64,000 nucleotides of DNA from the NCBI GenBank assembly GCA_963701435.1, contig CAVPAL010000036.1, forward strand, positions 1 to 64,000, given 5' to 3'. This DNA comes from JAACFF01 sp963701435 (GTDB lineage: Bacteria > Chloroflexota > Anaerolineae > Promineifilales > Promineifilaceae). The position numbers were made by a program, and so were the translations under genes. Of the stretch, positions 49,228 to 59,712 are shown piece after piece. Each line of letters starts with the position of its first letter. Position 1 is the first letter of the stretch. The notes under the pieces were generated by a model. It was not told where the DNA came from, did not search any database, and saw only the letters and a program-made list of their open reading frames with translations.

Positions 49228-50211
49228 ATGAAAGCCATAATTGCATCAAAACCAGGAGGACCAGAGGTTCTTAAGATTATAAATACAGAGGAACCTCAGG
49301 TCCAAGCGGGAGAAGTAAAAATTAAAGTTCGTGCTTTTGGTCTAAACAAAGCAGAGAGTTATTACCGCAGTGGAAACTATGGAATTTTCAGCTCTGAGCT
49401 GGCATTGGGATATGAAGCAGTTGGCGAGGTTATTGATGATCCAAGTGGAATTTTTGAAAAAGGACAGAAAGTAGTGACAGCAATGGGCGGTATGATGGTA
49501 GCCCGTCATGGTGGATATGCTGAATACATCACAGTCAATCTAAATAACGTAATTAGGATTGATAGCAACTTAGGCTTTGAAGAACTCGCCGCATTACCAG
49601 AGGCATACTTAACTGTATGGGGAGCACTTGAAAAGAGCCTACAGATAAGTGAAGGTCAAACGTTGTTAGTTCGTGGTGCCACATCGAGCATAGGTTTAAC
49701 TGCAGTTGCGTATGCTAAAATGAGAGGCTTAACGGTAATTGCGACTACTCGTAGGGCTCAGAGTACTGAAAAACTAAAATCAATTGGGGCCGACTATGTT
49801 GTGATTGATAATGGAGCTATTCATGAAAGTGTTAAATCTCTTTTGCCAGGAAGTATTGATAATGCAATTGAGATTGTTGGTGCAGCAACACTATTAGACA
49901 CTGCAAAATGTATAAAACCTTGGGGAGAAATAGTGGTTGTTGGACTGCTTGGAGGACCTCCAATCTTAGAATCTTTCAATCTTATGATGGACTTGCCAAA
50001 CACTGTGAAATTAAGCTTTTTCAATAGTCAGTTATTGGGTTCAGATATGCTACCCCTGAAGGATTCTCCATTAAACATGATTGCTGAAAAGGTAGCAAAT
50101 GGAAGAATCCCCAGTACATTAGCCAAAGTATATTCATTTGAACATATCCAAGAAGCGCATAATCTACTAGATAGCGGGAAAGCTGGAGGAAAAATAGTAG
50201 TAAAAATATAA
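49228..50211 (+). CDS. Zinc-type alcohol dehydrogenase-like/quinone oxidoreductase
   Basis: A 327-residue MDR-family enzyme, intact. It has MKAIIASKPGGPEVLKIINT, the substrate-domain region LGYEAVGEVIDD, and the nucleotide site TLLVRGATSSIGLTAVAYAK with the sequence after it. It lacks the Cys ligands of structural zinc, so it belongs to the quinone reductase-like branch that uses NADPH. It lies 11 bases after the NmrA gene, and both are AT-rich and likely moved in together. A broken, GC-richer paralogue lies at 52719. Likely reduces quinones or enones. Confidence 0.88.
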   Translation: MKAIIASKPGGPEVLKIINTEEPQVQAGEVKIKVRAFGLNKAESYYRSGNYGIFSSELALGYEAVGEVIDDPSGIFEKGQKVVTAMGGMMVARHGGYAEYITVNLNNVIRIDSNLGFEELAALPEAYLTVWGALEKSLQISEGQTLLVRGATSSIGLTAVAYAKMRGLTVIATTRRAQSTEKLKSIGADYVVIDNGAIHESVKSLLPGSIDNAIEIVGAATLLDTAKCIKPWGEIVVVGLLGGPPILESFNLMMDLPNTVKLSFFNSQLLGSDMLPLKDSPLNMIAEKVANGRIPSTLAKVYSFEHIQEAHNLLDSGKAGGKIVVKI

Positions 50212-50247
50212 AAACTCGCTACAACTTTCCAAACCGCCCTACTAATC

Positions 50248-50290
50248 ACGATGAGTTTGTGGCGAATGCTATTTCCCACAAACTCATCGT
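50248..50290 (+). terminator. Perfect 15-base hairpin after the quinone-reductase gene
   Basis: ACGATGAGTTTGTGG pairs exactly with CCACAAACTCATCGT across a 13-base loop. There is no T run, so it may be an RNA-protection hairpin or a recombination site rather than an intrinsic terminator. It lies just before direct repeat copy B. Confidence 0.5.
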
Positions 50291-50313
50291 ACTAACCAAG
50301 CGATAACTGGACC

Positions 50314-50484
50314 GTTATGCAACTGGTTGTTGGTGCGTTGATGATTGGCTATCTAGCGTGGCGATGAGATGTGTTAAGTACAATCATAATCGGCGCATGT
50401 CGTCAGCCGAACTTAGATAAGTGGTCAAGGAATTCTATATTAGGAGAAAAAAGTGATGAGTGAGAAAAAACAAAGCCCCAAAAT
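50314..50484 (+). repeat. Long direct repeat, copy B
   Basis: Second copy of the sequence at 47778-47946. It holds an orphan 3' end of a DUF6069 gene, a spacer and the start of the CDGSH gene. Together the copies bracket the AT-rich NmrA/oxidoreductase pair. Confidence 0.9.
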
Positions 50485-51163
50485 AATTGTCGTCCAAAAT
50501 GGCCCGTATCTGGTGTATGGAGATCTGGCTATCGTCCGTAAGATGCAAATCACCTCAGAACATGGCGAACCGATGACGTGGCAAACCAATGAGACCATCG
50601 ACACAGGCGACCGCTCCGTTGTGAAACTTTGTCGCTGTGGCGGTTCTTCCAACAAACCGTTCTGCGACGACACACACACAAAAAACGCGTTCAACGGTAC
50701 CGAAACGGCCGCTACCAACACCTTCGAGGAGCGCAAAATCGTTCATGAAGGCAGCACCGGTATTGTCATTAAGCGCGACTACTCGATTTGTGCCGAGTCA
50801 GGCTTTTGCGGGCATCGTCTGGCCAATATCCAGAAGCTGGCAGCGCAGACCGATGATTCGATTGTGCGCGCCCAGGTCATGGCTATGATAGAACGCTGTC
50901 CATCAGGTTCATACACCTATGCTCTGGATGAGGATTCGGCCGATATTGAACCTGACTTGCCGCAGCAGGTCGCTGTAACAACGGAAATGACCTCAGAAGG
51001 CCCCATTGCCGGTCCGCTTTGGGTGACAGGCAATATCTTGGTTGAGCGGTCAGACGGCCAACCGGTAGAAACAAGAAACAGGGTGACCCTCTGCCGCTGC
51101 GGCCAATCCAAAAATAAACCATATTGTGACGGTACACACCGCACCAGGCACGTTCAAGAATAA
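50456..51163 (+). CDS. CDGSH iron-sulfur protein with central Fer4-like (DUF1271) domain
   Basis: A 235-residue protein with two CDGSH-type [2Fe-2S] sites, CRCGGSSNKPFCDDTHTKNA near residue 60 and CRCGQSKNKPYCDGTH near residue 215, around a middle domain (YSICAESGFCGHRLANIQKL). Each has the C-x-C...C...H ligand set. Such triple-domain proteins are thought to pass electrons or iron-sulfur clusters. The start at 50456 (ATG) follows AGGAG with nine bases between. It sits in the redox run, just after the direct repeat. Confidence 0.88.
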   Translation: MSEKKQSPKIIVVQNGPYLVYGDLAIVRKMQITSEHGEPMTWQTNETIDTGDRSVVKLCRCGGSSNKPFCDDTHTKNAFNGTETAATNTFEERKIVHEGSTGIVIKRDYSICAESGFCGHRLANIQKLAAQTDDSIVRAQVMAMIERCPSGSYTYALDEDSADIEPDLPQQVAVTTEMTSEGPIAGPLWVTGNILVERSDGQPVETRNRVTLCRCGQSKNKPYCDGTHRTRHVQE

Positions 51164-51172
51164 GGAGAAACA

Positions 51173-51582
51173 ATGAGTGACTGGAATAAAAAAATAATCG
51201 AGGAATTTCGTGGCCAATGAGGGCAAAGTTGGTGGGAATTTTAAGAATATGACGTTGCTTTTACTGCATACAACTGGGTGCAAAAAGCGGGCTGCCGCGA
51301 TTGAACCCGGCCGCATATACAAAGGATAGGGACCGCTTGGTAATCATTGCGTCGAAAGGAGGCGCAGATTCGCATCCGGATTGGTATTACAATGTGATTG
51401 CCAATCCGCATGTGACCGTTGAAGTTGGGTCAGAAAAGTACGATGCAATCGCAACCGTTGCCGAAGAACCAGAACGAACCCGTCTTTATGACCAGATGGC
51501 CGCCCAATACCCTGGTTTTGAAGAATACCGTCAAAAGACATCGCGCATTATTCCGGTAATCACCCTGCAGCGCAAAGAATAG
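51173..51582 (+). pseudogene. Deazaflavin-dependent nitroreductase-family protein, two frameshifts
   Basis: Joined, it reads MSDWNKKIIEEFR, NEGKVGGNFKNMTLLLLHTT, NPAAYTKDRDRLVIIASKGG, ADSHPDWYYNVIANPHVTVE and VGSEKYDAIATVAEEPERTR, ending YPGFEEYRQKTSRIIPVITL. This is the F420-dependent Ddn-like nitroreductase family, about 135 residues. Frame breaks near 51215 and 51285. The start overlaps the end of the CDGSH gene region, with AAGGAG ahead of it. If the breaks are sequencing errors it is a complete gene of the same operon. Confidence 0.75.
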
Positions 51583-51598
51583 ATCCCGGAGGAGGAAG

Positions 51599-52696
51599 AT
51601 GGCAGATAAGCTAAAACTAGGGCTGGTCGGTGCAGACGCGGCTGGCAGGGGTTGGGGACCAGCAGCGCACATGCCTGCGCTGCGCGGGATCGAGCAGATT
51701 GAGTTGGCGGCGCTTTGCACAAGTCGCCCCGAATCAGCTGCGGCCGCCGCAAAGGCGTATGGTATTAGAGCTTACCACGATGTTAATGAACTGGTCGCAC
51801 AGCCAGATATAGACATCATTTCTACCGTCGTCAGGATTCCAAACCACTATCAGGTTGTGATGGCAGCGCTGAATGCGGGCAAGCATGTTTACTGCGAATG
51901 GCCGCTTGGTGCTAACCTGGCCGAGACGGAGGAGATGGCCACTGTCGCCCGCGATAAGGGTGTCGTGACGGCGATTGGACTTCAAGGGCGGCACGATCCA
52001 ACCCTCACCTACATCAAAGAGCTTTACGATCAGGGCTGGCTGGGCGAACTCCTGACGGTCAATTTGACCATGAAGACAGGCGGCGCGCTTGAGCGTTCTT
52101 CTCGGCGCGATTATGAGCGGGAAATCAATAAGGGGGCCCACCTGTTTAACATCGTTGGTGGACATACGCTGGACTACCTATGCCTATTGCTTTGGGTCCA
52201 TTGGCCGAGCTGTCGGCCAAGGTGGCGACGCGCGTCAAGCGGCTGCGCATGGTGGATACGGGTGAAATGGTTGATGCACAGACGCCAGATAATGTGCTGA
52301 TAAATGGGGTGCTTGCTAACGGTGGGCTGCTAAATTACCAGATAACGGCCGTTCCCTATCATGCAGACGGCTGGCGCATGGCAGTCTATGGCAGCAAGGG
52401 AACAATCATTGCGTCGACTCAGGGACTTCCCCAGATTACGCCAGTCACACTCCTTGGTGCTCAGGGCAACGAGCCGCTTAGCGAGTTGTCCGTACCCGAA
52501 CGGCTGCGCTTTGTGCCACAGGCCGTACCATTTGGCCCACCACAAAACGTTGGTCAGGCATATGTGCGCATGGCCGCAGGCGATTCGCGAAGGCAATCCT
52601 TTCGCTCCCAACTTTGATGACGCATTGAAGGTTCACAAGCTGCTGGAAGCAATCCAGCGCTCCTCGGATGAGGGTTGCGTTGTCAAGCTAGGCTAG
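51599..52696 (+). pseudogene. Gfo/Idh/MocA-family oxidoreductase, two frameshifts
   Basis: A Rossmann-type dehydrogenase in three frames. The first (51599 to about 52180) has KLKLGLVGADAAGRGWGPAA and IPNHYQVVMAALNAGKHVYC then EWPLGANLAETEEMA, the EKP-type motif region. The second (about 52180-52600) has LPIALGPLAELSAKVATRVK, then NGVLANGGLLNYQITAVPYH. The last piece (about 52594-52696) has NPFAPNFDDALKVHKLLEAI. Joined length is about 365 residues, usual for the family. GGAGGAAG lies at the start. Substrate unknown. Confidence 0.75.
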
Positions 52697-52718
52697 ACGA
52701 TATTAAAAGGAGCAAAGT

Positions 52719-53692
52719 ATGAAAGCGATTGTTGCAGAAAAAGCAGGAACACCCGACGTCCTCACCCTCAAAGAAATTGCCAAACCCGATGCCAAAGCAG
52801 GTTGGGTTCTGATACAGGTCAAAGCGTTTGGCCTCAACCGGGCTGAATTGTTTACGCGTCAAGGGGATTCACCGGGGGTGACGTTTCCCAGGGTGTTAGG
52901 GATTGAAGCGGTGGGTATCGTCGAATCGGCGCCTGACACACACGTTTGAGCCAGGCCAAAAAGTAGCCGCCATTATGGGCGGGATGGGGCGGCAGTTCGA
53001 TGGCAGTTATGCGGAGTACACGCTGGTACCCGAAAGTTCTGTCTTTGCGCTTGAAACCGAGTTGGACTGGGCAACCCTCGGCGCGATTCCTGAAATGTTT
53101 CAAACTGTCATGGGGTCACTTACCATTGGGTTAGAAGTGCAGGCAGGTCAAACTTTGCTTATTCGTGGGGGCACTTCTTCAATCGGTATGACCACTGCAC
53201 GGCTTGCCAAAGATATGGGGTTAACGATTCTTTCAACAACACGCAATCCCAACAAGACGTGACAAGCTTAAAGCAAACGGGGTTGATCATGTCATTATTG
53301 ATGATGGTGACATTGTGGAGCAAGTACGTGAGCTTTATCCTGACGGGGTAGATCGCGTGCTGGAGCTTATTGGCACCAAAACCCTGCTCAATTCTTTGAA
53401 GACAGCAAAACGTGGCGGCATTGTTTGTATGACAGGCATTTTAGGGGGTGAATGGACGCTGGCTAACTTCACGCCGATGGAAGATATTCCAACAGGTGTC
53501 AAGTTAACCTCCTATGCAGGTGAAGCCAGCAACCTCAGCCAAGACAGTCTACAGGCTTTTGTTGATGATGTGGCTTCGGGAAGGCAAACCGTGAACCTGG
53601 ATAAAACCTTCAAGCTCACAGAGCTTCCCGATGCACATCGTTATATGGAGAGTAATCAGGCCAGTGGCAAAGTTGTGGTTGTTATTGATTAG
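52719..53692 (+). pseudogene. Zinc-type dehydrogenase-like/quinone oxidoreductase paralogue, two frameshifts
   Basis: Homologous through its length to the intact gene at 49228 (MKAIVAEKAGTPDVLTLKEI; FGLNRAELFTRQGDSPGVTF; LIRGGTSSIGMTTARLAKDM; IPTGVKLTSYAGEASNLSQD). Frame breaks near 52930 and 53260. It is GC-richer than the intact paralogue and belongs in base composition with the rest of this run. The intact AT-rich copy may have taken over its role. Confidence 0.75.
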
Positions 53693-53761
53693 AGGTAACA
53701 AACTTGGCCAGATGAAGCAGGTCATATATGTTTCATGTAATCTCGCCACTACGAATACTAG

Positions 53762-55347
53762 CAGTTTGTCGGAGAAGTGAACTTCTCCACACACAAATGA
53801 ATTCGGTGTAAACTTTCGGCATGACCAGAAAATTCAAAACCGCTGATTACGAAAAGACCCTGAACCTGCAAATCACCTTGCGTGATGTTTTGCCGCCCGA
53901 TCATTTGGCGCGCTTCCTCGTTGACATGGTCGCTCAGCTTGATTTGAGCGTGATTTACAAAAAGTACAGCGACCAGGGCGCACCACCATACGCTCCGGAA
54001 GTGTTGTTGGTCCTGTTGTTTTATGGTTACGCCACGGGGGTGTTCAGTTCGCGCAAGATAGAACGAGCGACTTACGAGGTGATCCCGTTCCGCTTCATTG
54101 CCGGTGACATGCATCCCGACCATGACACGATTGCCCACTTCCGGCGGCAGAATCTGGCGGAGTTGCAGGAATTGTTTGTCCAAATCCTGTTGCTCGCCCA
54201 GGCGATGGGGGTATTGCAACTGGGCAACATCAGTCTGGATGGGAGCAAGATCCATGCGGATGCTTCCAAAAGCAAGGCGGTGAGCTACAAGCGGCTGGTG
54301 GCTATCGAAGCCTATCTGCAGCAACAAGTGGCCCAACTGCTGGCGCTGGCAGAGATGGCCGACCAGTCGGTCCTCCCGGAAAAGATGGATATCAATGACG
54401 AAATCAAGCGGCGGCAGCAGCGGCTGGACCAGTTGGCAGAGGCCAAAAAGGTATTGGAAGCACGCGCCCAGGCCCGCTACGAAGCCGAAAAAGCCGAGTA
54501 TGAAGCCAAGCTGCGCCAACGGGAAGCCAAGGCCGCCCGGAAAGGTCAGAAACCACGGGGACGCAAACCGAAACCACCCCGACCCGGACCGAGAGACAAA
54601 GACCAGTACAACTTCACCGACCCGGATTCGGCCATCATGAAGAATCCCAACAACAAGGGCTTTGACCAACATTACAATACCCAGGTGGCGGTTGACCAGG
54701 AGAGTTTGTTGATTGTGGCTGCCGTACTCTCCAATGACCCGACGGACCGCCAGCAGGCGCTGCCCACCGTTGACGCCATTCCCGATGTCCTGGGCACACC
54801 ACCCGCCGCCGCTCTGGATGCCGGTTACTGGAGCGAAGACAATGTCAATGGCTTGCAGGCACGGGGCATTGACCCGTACATTGCCACCGGCCGCGAACCA
54901 CACAACCAGGGCTGGCAAGCTTACTTTGCCCAACAAGGTGACCCACCAGCTGCGGACGCCCCGGCCCTGGAGACAATGGCTTATCGACTGCGGACAGAAA
55001 TTGGTCATGCCATTTATCGCCTGCGCAAATGCACCGTGGAACCCGTGATTGGTATCATCAAAGAAGTGCTGGGTTTCCGCCAGTTCTCTTTGCGCGGGCA
55101 GACGGCCGCTGCCGGAGAATGGCTTTTGGTTTGTCTGGCCTTCAATCTCAAGCGATTGCATACGTTGCAGGTTGGTTTGTAGACAGGGGCTTGTTTCACC
55201 CTGTCTGCTGAATGAAAACGAAAGGAAATAGTCGGTCAAATGGCCTGTTTTGATGGTTGCAGCCACCGGTTTTTGGTGGTTCCTGATTGTTGATTTCATG
55301 ATTATGTCTACTGTTAACCGCTTGCAGGCTACTTTTCCGACAGGCTG
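53762..55347 (+). mobile_element. IS1182-family insertion sequence, apparently intact
   Basis: About 1586 bases. Left end CAGTTTGTCGGAGAAGTGAA is complementary to the right end (GGCTACTTTTCCGACAGGCTG). Both are flanked by CTAG, the likely target duplication. It encodes one transposase in one frame. It separates the redox run from the SRPBCC-like gene, whose ribosome site begins a few bases past the right end. Confidence 0.88.
53821..55182 (+). CDS. IS1182-family transposase
   Basis: A 453-residue DDE transposase. It opens with an N-terminal HTH region (LRDVLPPDHLARFLVDMVAQ), then the IS1182 signature PEVLLVLLFYGYATGVFSSR and HPDHDTIAHFRRQN. The catalytic Asp is in ISLDGSKIHADASKSKA, the next in ALDAGYWSEDNVNGLQARGI, and the Glu in CTVEPVIGIIKEVLGFRQFS. 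A long charged coiled-coil insert lies between (RRQQRLDQLAEAKKVLEARA). All motifs are in one frame, so the element may be active. Confidence 0.93.
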   Translation: MTRKFKTADYEKTLNLQITLRDVLPPDHLARFLVDMVAQLDLSVIYKKYSDQGAPPYAPEVLLVLLFYGYATGVFSSRKIERATYEVIPFRFIAGDMHPDHDTIAHFRRQNLAELQELFVQILLLAQAMGVLQLGNISLDGSKIHADASKSKAVSYKRLVAIEAYLQQQVAQLLALAEMADQSVLPEKMDINDEIKRRQQRLDQLAEAKKVLEARAQARYEAEKAEYEAKLRQREAKAARKGQKPRGRKPKPPRPGPRDKDQYNFTDPDSAIMKNPNNKGFDQHYNTQVAVDQESLLIVAAVLSNDPTDRQQALPTVDAIPDVLGTPPAAALDAGYWSEDNVNGLQARGIDPYIATGREPHNQGWQAYFAQQGDPPAADAPALETMAYRLRTEIGHAIYRLRKCTVEPVIGIIKEVLGFRQFSLRGQTAAAGEWLLVCLAFNLKRLHTLQVGL

Positions 55348-55362
55348 CTAGAGGAGGTAATC

Positions 55363-55816
55363 ATGTCCATTTGGTTCGAAGGCAGTACTGAAATTGAGTG
55401 CAATATTCAACAAGTCAAGCAGGTTATTAAAGACATTGGTAACTTCTATGTCGGTGTCATTAGCCACATGCCAGGCTTAACCAGTGTCGAACTGGTTGAG
55501 CACGGAGTCTGATTTTGTCACCATCAAAACGAACGAAGGGCTCATGCAGCGCACGAATATTTCTCAGAGCGTCGAGAGTGAGCGTGTGGTGGTGGAGTGC
55601 GATGAGGAATATCAAGCTGGGTCTAAAGTGACGACGAAGGCACACTTTTTAGACGAATTTACTGCCAGCGGTATTGGTGTCAACTATCACACCGTTATTA
55701 GCAGCCTTGAGGCCCCTGGTTTTTTAGGATTCTTCTACCGAAATTTTGGTAAATCGAACACGGGAAACGCTTTTTTGACAGCATACAAGGCCTTCCTCGA
55801 GCAGCAAAACACATGA
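55363..55816 (+). pseudogene. SRPBCC-like protein, one frameshift
   Basis: First frame MSIWFEGSTEIECNIQQVKQ, VIKDIGNFYVGVISHMPGLT, SVELVEHGV; then, after a shift near 55500, DFVTIKTNEGLMQRTNISQS, VVVECDEEYQAGSKVTTKAH and FFYRNFGKSNTGNAFLTAYK. Joined about 150 residues, with the shape of a START/SRPBCC lipid- or ligand-binding protein. GAGGAGG precedes the ATG. Family assignment is tentative. Confidence 0.5.
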
Positions 55817-55977
55817 ATGCCAATTGCGCCGAAATGAAGTGAACCAAATATGACCACTTTGAAGTGACCTAGTGTGAGGGGTAATTCACAGCATTCAAAA
55901 CCAGTAGCGGGTACTGAGCACATTCGCGCAGAAATGTGCAATGGGAATTGATTCTGGTGACAGGTATGAATAGATTA

Positions 55978-56628
55978 CATTTAGCCTTGTTTTCGGGCTT
56001 GCCAAAGCTCGAGTAGTTCCTATCTTGACGAACGAAATATCGATACGATGGATAACTGATCGGTTTTTCCAGTTGTGGATTGAGAATTGTTCGAATGCGG
56101 CTCAACGAGAGACCCAGTTGGAGATATTCCTCAATCTGCTCACGATATGGATCTAGTATCCGTTCTTTATCACGACTTCCCTTTCGGCCTCCCCAATTTT
56201 TTGCCGCTTGCCCGTGCGGCGGCAAGCCCTTGTTTGGTGCGCATGGAGATAAATTCCCGTTCTGCTTCAGCAAAGTAACTGTAAATCGCCAGCAGCAGTT
56301 TTCGGTGTGATCCAGCCGTCGATAGTTCCGGTTGTCGAACAAAAACTACCTCAACCCCCTGTTCGCTCAACTGATTGATAATGTTGATAACTTCAAACAT
56401 GTTGCGACCAAGGCGGCTGAGTTCGGCGACTAACAAAATGTCTCCTTCGTTCAGGCTCAGCAATTCATCGATGCGACGTTCCTTCGTCCCTTTGCGGGAT
56501 GAAATCTCGATGTTGATGAACTCATTTATCCTCAAATCATGCTGCTGGGCATACTTCAACAGCAAGTGTTCTTGCTTTTGTAAATCCTGCTTGTCACTAC
56601 TGACTCGAATGTAACCAATGACATTCAT
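55978..56628 (-). pseudogene. tnpR: Tn3-type resolvase/recombinase, one frameshift
   Basis: From ATG 56628: MNVIGYIRVSSDKQDLQKQE with the catalytic Ser in RVSS, then LLVAELSRLGRNMFEVINII and AEREFISMRTKQGLAAARAS. Near 56180 the frame shifts to KGSRDKERILDPYREQIEEY, then LQLGLSLSRIRTILNPQLEK, the C-terminal HTH. About 215 residues joined. It resolves transposition cointegrates. Divergent from tnpA, with a palindrome-rich res-like gap between. The precise C-terminus is uncertain because the frame runs into the terminal repeat. Confidence 0.75.
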
Positions 56629-56674
56629 AAGCACTCCAAATTCTTCTTGAAAAAAGAAAGGTGTTTTTTGAATT

Positions 56675-56732
56675 GTTTCTATCATATGGAAACAACTATT
56701 TACCCCATTCTATATTCAGTTTCTATAGAAAC
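56675..56732. promoter_or_regulatory. res-like site between tnpR and tnpA
   Basis: Two related inverted motifs, GTTTCTATcATATGGAAAC at 56675 and the perfect palindrome GTTTCTATAGAAAC at 56719, in the divergent gap. Resolvase binding/operator sites are expected here. Confidence 0.5.
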
Positions 56733-56748
56733 AAAGGAGCGTTTGTTT

Positions 56749-59658
56749 ATGAAATCACACCCATATTCCCCTCAGGACCTGGTGCGCGTGGCGCAGTTCA
56801 CACCCGATGATCTCGCTAGAATCGGCGAATGCCGACAGGAACATACCCGTTTAGGCTTTGCTTACCAACTTGCCTTCGTACGCCTGCATCACCGTTTTCC
56901 GGCTCAACAACCACTTGAGATTGATGACGAAATTGTAACCTATGTCAGCGTTCAGCTTGATATTCCTGCCACATTGATGGCCGCTTATCAGGAGCAGCGC
57001 CGCACCCTTGTTAACCATCAACAAGAACTACGCATCTACTTAGAAGTTCGTCGTTTCGGTGAAGCAGAGCTTGACATACTTGAGGCGTATCTTTTTGATG
57101 AAGCCTGCCGCCTGGAACAAACAGGCCCCCTCTTGAATCAGGCCAAAAGATTCCTTAATGAACAGTCGATCCTTTATCCCAGTGACGAGGTGTTACGCCG
57201 CCTCGTTGTTAAGCAGCGACAAGCGGCTCGTGAGCATATCTATGAACGCATTGTCACCTCCCTTATTCAGGAAACAATCGAAAAGCTGGATCATCTATTG
57301 GAAACGAATGATGCTTATTTCACATCCTTGCACACACTCAAACAACCACCAGGCCGGCCATCTCCGGCCGCAATCTTGCGGTTGACCAACAAGTTGGAAC
57401 TCATCCGAGGCGACCGACGTGTTGCAGGTTGATCTTTCCTGGCTCAACAACAACTATCAGCGGTCGCTGGCCCGATACGTGCGGAATCGTTCAGCCAGTC
57501 GCTTGAAGCAGTTGAAAAGTGATCGCCGCTATGCGCTCCTGGTTTGCTTTTTACATCAACTGTATGCCGATACTGTTGATTTTCTGATCGAGATGCACGA
57601 TAAACTGATGACTGGTGTTTACAGTCGAGCCGAAAGCAACATTGCTAAAGAGATGCAGCGGCGAAGAAAGGCAATCAACAGTTCGTTGGCAACATTTTGT
57701 ACACTGGGAACCGTCATTCTGGACGACTCGATTGATGGCAGCCAACTACGTCCTATTCTTTTTCAACAAATCGACAAGGAATCTTTGTCGAGGCAAGTTT
57801 CAGAGGTAGATACGTGGCTGACTGACAAACACAGCCACGTTTTCCATCAGGTCACTCAGCGTTATAGCTACTTACGCCAGTTCGCGCCTGCCCTTTTAGA
57901 GGCAGTTGAACTACAAAGTGATTCGGAGGTTGAATCTTCAGTTATCAAAGCAGTTGCTCTGCTTCGAGAGATGAATCAGGATGGCAAACGGAAGCTTCCC
58001 GAGGATGCACCACTGGGCTTTATACCCCAAAAAGTGCGGGCCTTGGTTGAAAAAGACGGGGCGATAAGCAAACGGGATTGGGAATGTGCGCTGTTGACGG
58101 CTATCCGCGATGAGATTCGTACCGGCAATGTGGCAGCCCGATCTCAGCAAGCGATTCGGCCGTTTTGACAACTTCTTTATTTCAGATGAACGCTGGACAA
58201 CACAACGAGATGCGTTCTTTCAACGAGCCGGTTTACCGGTAAAGCCAGAGGACGTACCCGCCTATCTGACCGCTCGATTAAACGAAGCCTATGATACTTT
58301 CTTGGCTAGCCTGCCGGAAAATGCCTATGCCACTGTTGATGAAAAGGGTTGGGTGTTGTCTACTGATTCGGCCGATAAGCTGGGTAAGGAAACGGAAAAA
58401 CGTCTCGATACTCTCGAAAACTGGCTTTCTGATAATTTGAGGCAAATCAAGCTGCCAGAACTGCTCATAGAAGTAGATAACGAACTCCAGTTCACGCAAC
58501 CTTTTTTGCCGTCAATATACCAGGCAGAACGGGAACCTGAATCTGTTTGCCATATTCTGGCGACTATCATGGCCTATGGCTGCAACGTTGGTCCTTTTAC
58601 AATGGCACAGTTAACGGAAGGCATCACCTATCATCAAATTAAGCGTATTGCTGATTGGCAGTTATCTGAGGAGGCTCAGCGCCAAGCTCTGGCTCAATTG
58701 GTCAACGCTATCAGTTCGCTAGACGTCACCCGGCATTGGGGAGAAGGCAAAACTTCCAGCAGCGATGGCCAGCGGTTCCGGTATAAACAGAAAGTGCTAC
58801 AACAAACCTGGAGTCCTCGGTTTCAAGATTATGCTCTCGAATTTTACTCTTTTGTGGCCGACAATTATGCCCCTTTTTACAGCATCCCCATCGAGTGTAC
58901 AGACCGGGATGCTGCTTATGTCCTTGGATGGCCTCCTTTATAATGAAAGCGACCTGGCCTTGGAAGAACATTTCACCGACACGCATGGTTATACCGAGAT
59001 TAACTTTGCCGCCTTTGCCATGTTGGGTCGTCGCTTTTCTCCTCGCATTCGCGGCATTCAGAAACAACGAATCTATCGCATTGATTTAGAGAAGGATTAC
59101 GGAGCGCTGTTGCCGTTGGTCAAACCCAGAGATAGGGTCATCCATCTCGACTGGATTACTGACCAGTGGGATAGGATGGGACACTTCTATGCTTCGCTGG
59201 AGAGCGGGCATACCACTGCTTCGACGGGGCTCAAACGATTAGCTGGCTATACTGGCAAGAATCATTTCTATCGTGCCAATCGAGAATTGGGACGCGTCTT
59301 CAAAACGGAGCATATCTTGCGCGTCATGTCTGATCCATTGGCACGGCAACAAATCCGGCGTGGGTTGTTAAAGAGTGAAGAGATGCACGCACTGGCTCGA
59401 CAGGTTGCATATGGTAAGCAGGGCAAAATCTCTGCTCGCGATTTACAGGCTCAACTCAACACCAGTAATTGCCTTACAATTATTATGGCTTGCATCATTT
59501 ACTGGCAGGCGAAAGAAATTAGTCGGGTGATACAGGAATGTGATCCAGAAGCGGCCAACATTGACCTCAGTTTATTGGAACATATCAGTCCGATTGGGTG
59601 GGAAAACATCATTCTCTACGGCGAGTATGTGCTTAATCGCAGTCTGGTCCGTAGTTGA
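56749..59658 (+). pseudogene. tnpA: Tn3-family transposase, three frameshifts
   Basis: About 970 residues when joined, full length for TnpA. Start MKSHPYSPQDLVRVAQFTPD with AAAGGAG nine bases upstream, chosen over an in-frame upstream start at 56647. Middle pieces carry RAESNIAKEMQRRRKAINSS and CHILATIMAYGCNVGPFTMA. The DDE core has IECTDRDAAYVLDG, IHLDWITDQWDRMGHFYASL and the C-terminal LNTSNCLTIIMACIIYWQAK. Breaks are near 57420, 58140 and 58930, so no intact protein is made as sequenced. Confidence 0.82.
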
Positions 59659-59712
59659 AAAGCTTGTACTTGAGCCAGTCACTATTGCACATTTCTGCGC
59701 GAATATGCACAG

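Noticed and set aside
50214..50313. Possible integron attC site
   Set aside because: There is a perfect hairpin, but the conserved outer GTTRRRY/RYYYAAC boxes with the right spacing are not evident.
53758..55299. A 513-residue minus-strand frame across the IS1182 transposase
   Set aside because: It mirrors the transposase frame, lacks domain sense and a ribosome site; the plus-strand gene carries all DDE motifs.
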